A stretch of 64,000 nucleotides of DNA, from positions 186,001 to 250,000 of the forward strand of contig JADNYJ010000030.1 of the NCBI GenBank assembly GCA_015501075.1. Direction: 5' to 3'. Under the pieces are notes generated by a model. The model had not been told where the DNA came from. It saw nothing but the letters and a program-made list of their open reading frames with translations, and made no database searches. Source of the DNA: Gymnopilus junonius (lineage: Eukaryota > Basidiomycota > Agaricomycetes > Agaricales > Galerinaceae). Shown piece by piece: positions 58,933 through 64,000 of the stretch. Positions within the stretch are counted from its first letter, which is position 1; each line of letters starts with the position of its first letter. Made by a program: the position numbers and the translations under genes.

Positions 58933-61320
58933 ATGCTGTGGTCATCGATCATTCTTCTGGTTGCTGCTCAGCTTTGTGCTTCCACTGTGCTTTCCCGGCG
59001 TTGGAACGATCTCGCTGAGAAGCACTCATGGGTCGAGACCCCCCGCGGCTGGCAAGTCAAAGGGCCTGCTCCATCTAACCACATCTTCGAGCTACGAATT
59101 GGTCTGAAGCAAGATGGCATGGACAAGCTCATTGAAAATCTTATGGAAATCAGTGACCCCACACATGCAAGGTACGTAGGATGCAAATTCCAAAAATATC
59201 AAGAAGAGACTGAGGTGCAATTTACAGATATGCTCAGCACCTGACCAAAGAGGAGACGGATGCATTTCTGGCCCCTCATGCCGATTCTACTGCCGTTGTC
59301 GAAGAGTGGCTATTTTTCCATGGTATCGATACTTCGAGTACGCAACGTTCAGACGCCGGTGACTGGATCAAACTGCAGGTGTCCGTTGACCAAGCCGAGC
59401 GGATGTTGGGTACCAAGTATAACGTGTATCAGCATGAACCATCTGGCGAACAAGTCGTCCGGACACTCAGCTACTCGCTCCCTAAGGAACTACACTCCCA
59501 TGTCGACGTTGTTGCCCCGACGACTTATTTCGGGACGCTCAGGAGCATGAAGAAGAGGAACGTCTTGCAGCCAAACAAGAAACCTCTCACCGACGAAGAA
59601 GCTGCTCTCCATTTTGGTTCTGATGCTGCTGTTCCTTCGAGCTGTGCAGACACCATTACTCCCACCTGTTTGCGAGACTTGTACAACACTTCTACTTACA
59701 CTCCTACACAGACCAAAGTTAACGAGCTTGGCATTGCTGGCTACCTCGATGAATTCGCCAACACTGCTGATTTACAGGTAAATTCTCTCATGAATTATTA
59801 TTCTTTGGCGTTGAAGTTTTTGCTCGGACATAGTCGTTCTTCAAGAAGTACCGGAAAGACGCCGTTGGCTCTTCTTTCAGTATAGTTCAGGTCAATGGCG
59901 GCGGAAACGACCAGTCTAATCCCGGTGTCGAGGTGCAGTAATTCGCTTCTAGAAGGCTTAGATAGGACGTAATGGCCACCCTAGGCCAATTTGGATACTC
60001 AATACACAACTGCAATCTCCTTTCCGACCCCCAATATTTACTACAGGTAGGGCAAGTGAAGACTTTATCCGAAGAGGTTTCTAACATATCTATACTTTTC
60101 CCAGTGTTGGTGGTTCACCGCCTTTCATCCCAGATGACAATACGTACTCCAACACGAATGAGCCATACCTCGATTTGCTGAACTTCCTTCAAAACCAATT
60201 GACCATCCCACAGACCCTTTCCACCTCCTACGGTGACGATGAACAAACCGTAAGCATGTTTTCCTATTAGTCACAAGATTGTTCTGAGCAAATTTATACA
60301 GGTTCCATTCGACTACGCTACATCTGTCTGCAATATGTTCGCCACTTTAGGCTCTCGTGGAACAACTGTCTTTTTTTCGAGTGGCGATTATGGGCAAGTT
60401 CGACTTCCTGTTTTGTGATACTGATGCTGATTTTTAATAGTGTCGGAGGTAGTGATTGCCTGAAAAATGATGGCAGCGAAACTGTCCTGTTTCAGCCTGA
60501 TTTCCCAGCCTCGTTCGTTCATTCTGATCCTTGGACTATTTACCATCGTTCTCGATAATGATCTAGGTAATATTTTGTTTCGTAGATGTCCGTTTGTCAC
60601 TACCGTGGGAGCCACCACCAGTATAAACCCTGAGGTTGCTGCGAGCTTCTCTGGCGGTGGATTTTCCCAGTACTTCGCTGCTCCGACCTACCAGAAGGCC
60701 TCCGTGGCTACCTTTTTGAACGGCTAGGCAGACTCTTCAAGTTAGTACAAAAATTTTCTTCAGTGCCTATCTGCCATCGCTGATGCGCAATTGATGCGCA
60801 ATGAAAACAGCAAGACAGGACGGGCTTATCCTGATATATCTGCCCAAGGCGAATCCTTCCAGGTCTTCGTTTATGGCTTCATCGAGCCAGTTGATGGGAC
60901 TAGTGCTAGTTGTCCGGTAAGTCCTGAAGAATGTCAGGTCGGTGTGCAAAACATACTCATATTTTTTCGTAAGACTGCAGCAGCGATTTTCGCCCTCTTA
61001 AATGACTTCCGTCTTTCCCAAGGAAAGACCTCTTTGGGTTTCATTAACCCTCTTATCTACTCAACAGCATCTTCTGGATTCACTGATATTACATCGGGTT
61101 CGAATCCTGGATGTGTTACCGATGGTGCGTCAAAAGTTATTTAGAAATTGTATATCAATTTAGGTCTCTAAACAAGTTTTACTGCCGGCAAGGGATGGGA
61201 CCCTGTAAGCTTTCTTTTCTTTTCCTTGTTCAGATCGTAGCTTTTAACTGACATTGATATTCTCAGGTCACAGGGCTGGGCACGCCAAATTTCTTAAAAT
61301 TGCAGACTCTTGTTGTTTAA
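58933..61320 (+). pseudogene. Sedolisin (S53) copy 2, decaying tandem duplicate
   Basis: Tandem paralog of copy 1, with the same intron positions and close similarity (starts MLWSSIILLVAAQLCAST against MLWSSVLLLGAAQLCASS). Motifs present: LDEFANTADLQ (catalytic Glu and Asp), [15 protein letters not shown] (oxyanion Asp), VDGTSASCP (nucleophile kept, preceding Ser changed to Asp) and SGFTDITSGSNPG. The GC-AG intron of copy 1 is here as GCAAGT. Two one-base losses break the frame: near 60725 (FLNG then TAG, where GLGRLF is expected) and near 61175, where the join before FTAGKGWDP is one base short. The C-terminus VTGLGTPNFLKLQTLVV is otherwise retained. It is probably a recent pseudogene; assembly error is possible. 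Confidence 0.78.
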
Positions 61321-61549
61321 AAACTACCTTCGAAGCTTGATTTTTTGCGTCCTTAGATCGGTGTACCACGATAAGCCACAGCAGCCATATTTCGCGAAGA
61401 TTGAGCTTTACTTTATTGGACTCGGACATCATCTCTCTTCTAAATCTAAACGTAATGAGTTCAACGTGAATGCCGTAATGCTTTTTTGCCACCTAGCTCA
61501 CTCGAGAATGTCATGACTGACTGACATCCTATCTACAAGCTCTCGCACG

Positions 61550-62872
61550 ATATGTTGCATTCCGTTTTCCTCACCAACACCGACTTCGTCAATCCAAGAA
61601 CCCACTTTCAGATCCTCCTGAACGTGCCCTCATCACGACATGAAGATGCTCCCAAGTCTGTCGGTAATGACGTGGAGCGAATCTTGGTTCTGCTTCCCTT
61701 TGGGAAATACTCATTGATCTCGACTTCCTTCAGCAAGCAGAAAATTACGGTAGAGAGAAGGTCTTGAGGAGGACTGGTGCCACCGCGCCTCTTTGATCTT
61801 TTTCAACTTAAAATTCAGGCGGTCGGCTCATGACATTTATAACTACGACGAAGTACCCCAGGCTCTTTGGGAGTTTTTCCTTCAAATCTTAAACAACTAT
61901 TGGAAACGAATTGAGATACTTGATATTTTTATAAAATATTGGAAGGTCCTTGTTGAAGAGTCAGACTTACTTTCACGTCCAATACTTCCTCGAAGAACTT
62001 GATCTCTGTATTGAATATGAGTATGAGATGCCTAGCCGAATCTTTCCCTAGATACCACGTCTTGGAAAGCAGATTCTTCTTCCCAGTCTGCAAGAACTAG
62101 GCATTGAAAACCTACTTCCTATATGTCTGGTAGTCGTAGAGCAGATTATACCTGCTCGAGGATGTGCCCTACATGTGGTTGCATACTACGACATAGAAGA
62201 CATTTCCTTTCGTTATTCGTTGTCATCTTTGGGGAGGCAAATCGACCGCTACTTCACGAGTTACCAAATCGTTGATGATTTCGAGTTGGTGGTTTTCTTT
62301 GGCGCTGATTCGTCTCCAGATAATCGTAGCTGTTCTCTGAAGCTCTTGCCCCTGGTGGGATTCGGTCCAATACCTCATAGAGGCGTTCTACGGAAGTTAT
62401 TTTTTTGGAACCATGCGAAATGCTGTCGCGACTAGCACATGTTGAGCACTTTGTTGCTTATGCTCCGATAGAAAAAGGATGCTCAGTGGGCCGCCCTATC
62501 AAAGACATATTGGCTTCATTCATTTCAGTTCGATGGATACTTGCAGATATAGAGACAACCACCTTTCTTTTCAAAGCCAAACGTCGAGAAAGGAAGATCA
62601 TTCTTTTTCCCTCTCTGAAAAAGTTGGCTTTAAGATGGACCAGTATCACCTCGGATAGCATCACAAGTTCTACTTTGCCTGCCTTGCGCGGTCGGAAAAA
62701 AGCAGGTACCATGATTGAGACGCTGGATCTCGACTACTGTATTTGTCCCAGAAAACATCGATGCAGTCCTGGATGACTGCAACGTTGCATCAGCGGTGGA
62801 GAATGTGGTCTGGGTAGAGGATGGTGAAGAGTGGTCTTGGTGCAGCGATTCCGAAGAATCAGAAGAAGAGTG
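61550..62872 (+). pseudogene. F-box protein pseudogene related to the 47-kb gene
   Basis: Homologous blocks run in order but in changing frames: ILHSVFLTNTDFVNPRTHFQ (about 61550), CSQVCR (about 61650), GSASLWEILIDLDFLQQAEN (about 61690), EKVLRRTGATAPL then TGA where the paralog has Trp, LWEFFLQILNNYWKRIEILD (about 61865), LAHVEHFVAYAPIEKGCSVG (about 62435), and an acidic end SWCSDSEESEEE stopping at 62872. At least four frame changes or stops are visible, so it is non-functional. It matches ILYHIFTLNADIF and TLWARLLDLDLLQQEE of the F-box gene at 46-47.6 kb. Confidence 0.7.
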
Positions 62873-63111
62873 ACACGGACATGTTTTAAGCTGCTTTAAT
62901 AGACATTGTTGACAGGAGATGTCCCACTTATGTAGTGCAGAAAGCGCAAAATATGAAGAGGAATCAGATGATAGCCGAGTGCCGACGCGTCAGAATTGAG
63001 ATCACGTTTCCAAGAGACGCGTTGTAGGGTGCAAACAGATGTCAACAGGAGTGGAACCTCCTCATCATCGACCACGTCGGTCCAGAGTAACCATTCCAGT
63101 CACCGCCAGCC

Positions 63112-64000
63112 ATGGTGGTCAATCGCAAGCAGCCAACTGTCCCAGTGCCGCCTGCTGTGTCCCGCTCTTCGTCTACACAGCCAGTTCCTACAAAGAAAAC
63201 GACCAAGAGCGCGCCGAAACCCAAACCAGAACACAATGGACACCACGAGATAGAGGTGTGTATTCCTGGGATGTAGATCATCGTTATTATCATCTTAGGT
63301 GGTGTTAATATAGTCTCGTAAACCGCAACCTAAACCTTCAAAGAAGGAGAAACACAAAGCGAAGGTATGAATGCCGTTCATGACATTGTCATCGATTCTA
63401 ACCATGCTGAACTCAGAAACGCTCATCTCTATTAGACCGTTTCTTTCTTCTATCTCTTTCTATCTTTGCATTTTACACCTTCTACACCTGCCGACCTAAC
63501 CCTCTCTTCCCATTTTCGCCTCCAAATGCCCTCGCACACGACTCAAATCCGCTGTGTCGGTCACTAGCGGTCTACCGCACTAATGTCCTGGAGCCATTTA
63601 TCTTACCCCCGCTCAGGCAGAGTATTGCGTACACGCATTCTATTACCGAGCCCTACATTGTTCAAACCCAGGCCCATCTCGAGCCTTACGCTGCCCCGGT
63701 CGTTCGGACCGCCCAAATCCTCAAACCCTACGTCGTGACGACCATTGCTACAATACAGAGAGTATGGAGTAATACTCTGTTACCTTTCTACACCGACATT
63801 TTCAAGCCATACTGGGATACTGCTATCGTTCCACGGTATAAGCAATACGTTCATCCGCACCTCGTGCCATTGGGACACAGAGTTAAAAGGTTGTACAGGT
63901 ATTACATTGCCAACCCCGTGCGTATCCAATTTCTGCGCCTGTTGGGTTACATAGAAGCCCCTTATGAGGCTCATATTCGGCCTTATGTTGTTCAGATCCA
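63112..64000 (+). CDS. Membrane-anchored protein with Pro-Tyr-spaced helices, 3' end outside window
   Basis: I do not recognise the family. Three exons in the window: 63112-63255, 63314-63364, and 63417 to beyond 64000. The N-terminal 65 residues are basic and Pro/Lys-rich (MVVNRKQPTVPVPPAV, KKTTKSAPKPKPEHNG, KPQPKPSKKEKHKAK). A single hydrophobic segment follows (LLDRFFLLSLSIFAFYTFYT, about residues 70-90), so a cytosolic tail plus one membrane anchor is likely. After it comes a run of amphipathic helices punctuated by Pro-Tyr: VLEPFILPPL, ITEPYIVQTQAHLEPYAAPV, ILKPYVVTTIATIQRVWSNT, FKPYWDTAIVPRYKQYVHPH, IEAPYEAHIRPYVVQI. The spacing suggests a repeated helical rod. The gene continues past the window. 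Confidence 0.75.

Overview
This window looks like a chromosomal segment of a filamentous basidiomycete, most likely an agaricomycete mushroom. The genes are split by many short (about 45-80 nt) introns with GT..AG and occasional GC..AG ends, intergenic spacers are small, and the proteins are typical fungal ones: sedolisin proteases, an F-box/LRR-like family, a GATA factor, Ded1, Sec72, and Ser/Pro/Gln-rich regulators. The species cannot be named from the sequence. I joined exons by hand, by reading frame, splice signals and family motifs, so boundaries are models and not transcript evidence.

Layout. 1-3.1 kb: the 3' part of a UDP-glycosyltransferase gene, convergent with a secreted PEBP-family gene. 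4.5-13.7 kb (minus strand): two very large low-complexity nuclear regulators, a 1099-aa GATA-finger protein and a 967-aa protein of unknown family, separated by 2.4 kb without genes. 16.4-25 kb: a conserved divergent pair (sec72 and ded1, sharing a 278-bp promoter) flanked on both sides by inverted, broken copies of one F-box/LRR-like gene. 25.8-30.7 kb: a fold-back element, a frameshifted dienelactone hydrolase, a cyclase-family hydrolase, and a nested terminal-inverted-repeat element that fills the shared upstream region of the cyclase and tRNA 2'-phosphotransferase (tpt1) genes. 30.9-42 kb: tpt1, an RTC4-domain protein whose reading frame breaks near its ends, an F-box-like protein, a conserved orphan, and a KAT14/CSRP2BP-like GNAT protein. 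42.2-47.6 kb: a tandem pair of short-chain dehydrogenases and an F-box gene, each with a frame break. 47.6-52.4 kb: an accessory stretch of degraded coding fragments. 52.4-64 kb: an Sds3-family gene, a tandem pair of sedolisin genes (first intact, second decaying), F-box relics, and a membrane-anchored orphan running off the right edge.

Two classes of gene are mixed. Housekeeping and chromatin genes (Ded1, Sec72, Tpt1, KAT14-like, Sds3, GATA factor, the 967-aa and 425-aa orphans) read cleanly through about 15 kb of coding sequence. Accessory genes (F-box family, SDRs, dienelactone hydrolase, second sedolisin, tails of the RTC4 protein) carry about a dozen frame lesions, mostly one-base deletions and often in short homopolymers. 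Either the accessory genes are really decaying or the assembly has indel errors. The uneven distribution favours real decay, but reads are needed to decide. I found no rRNA, tRNA, CRISPR or complete autonomous transposon.
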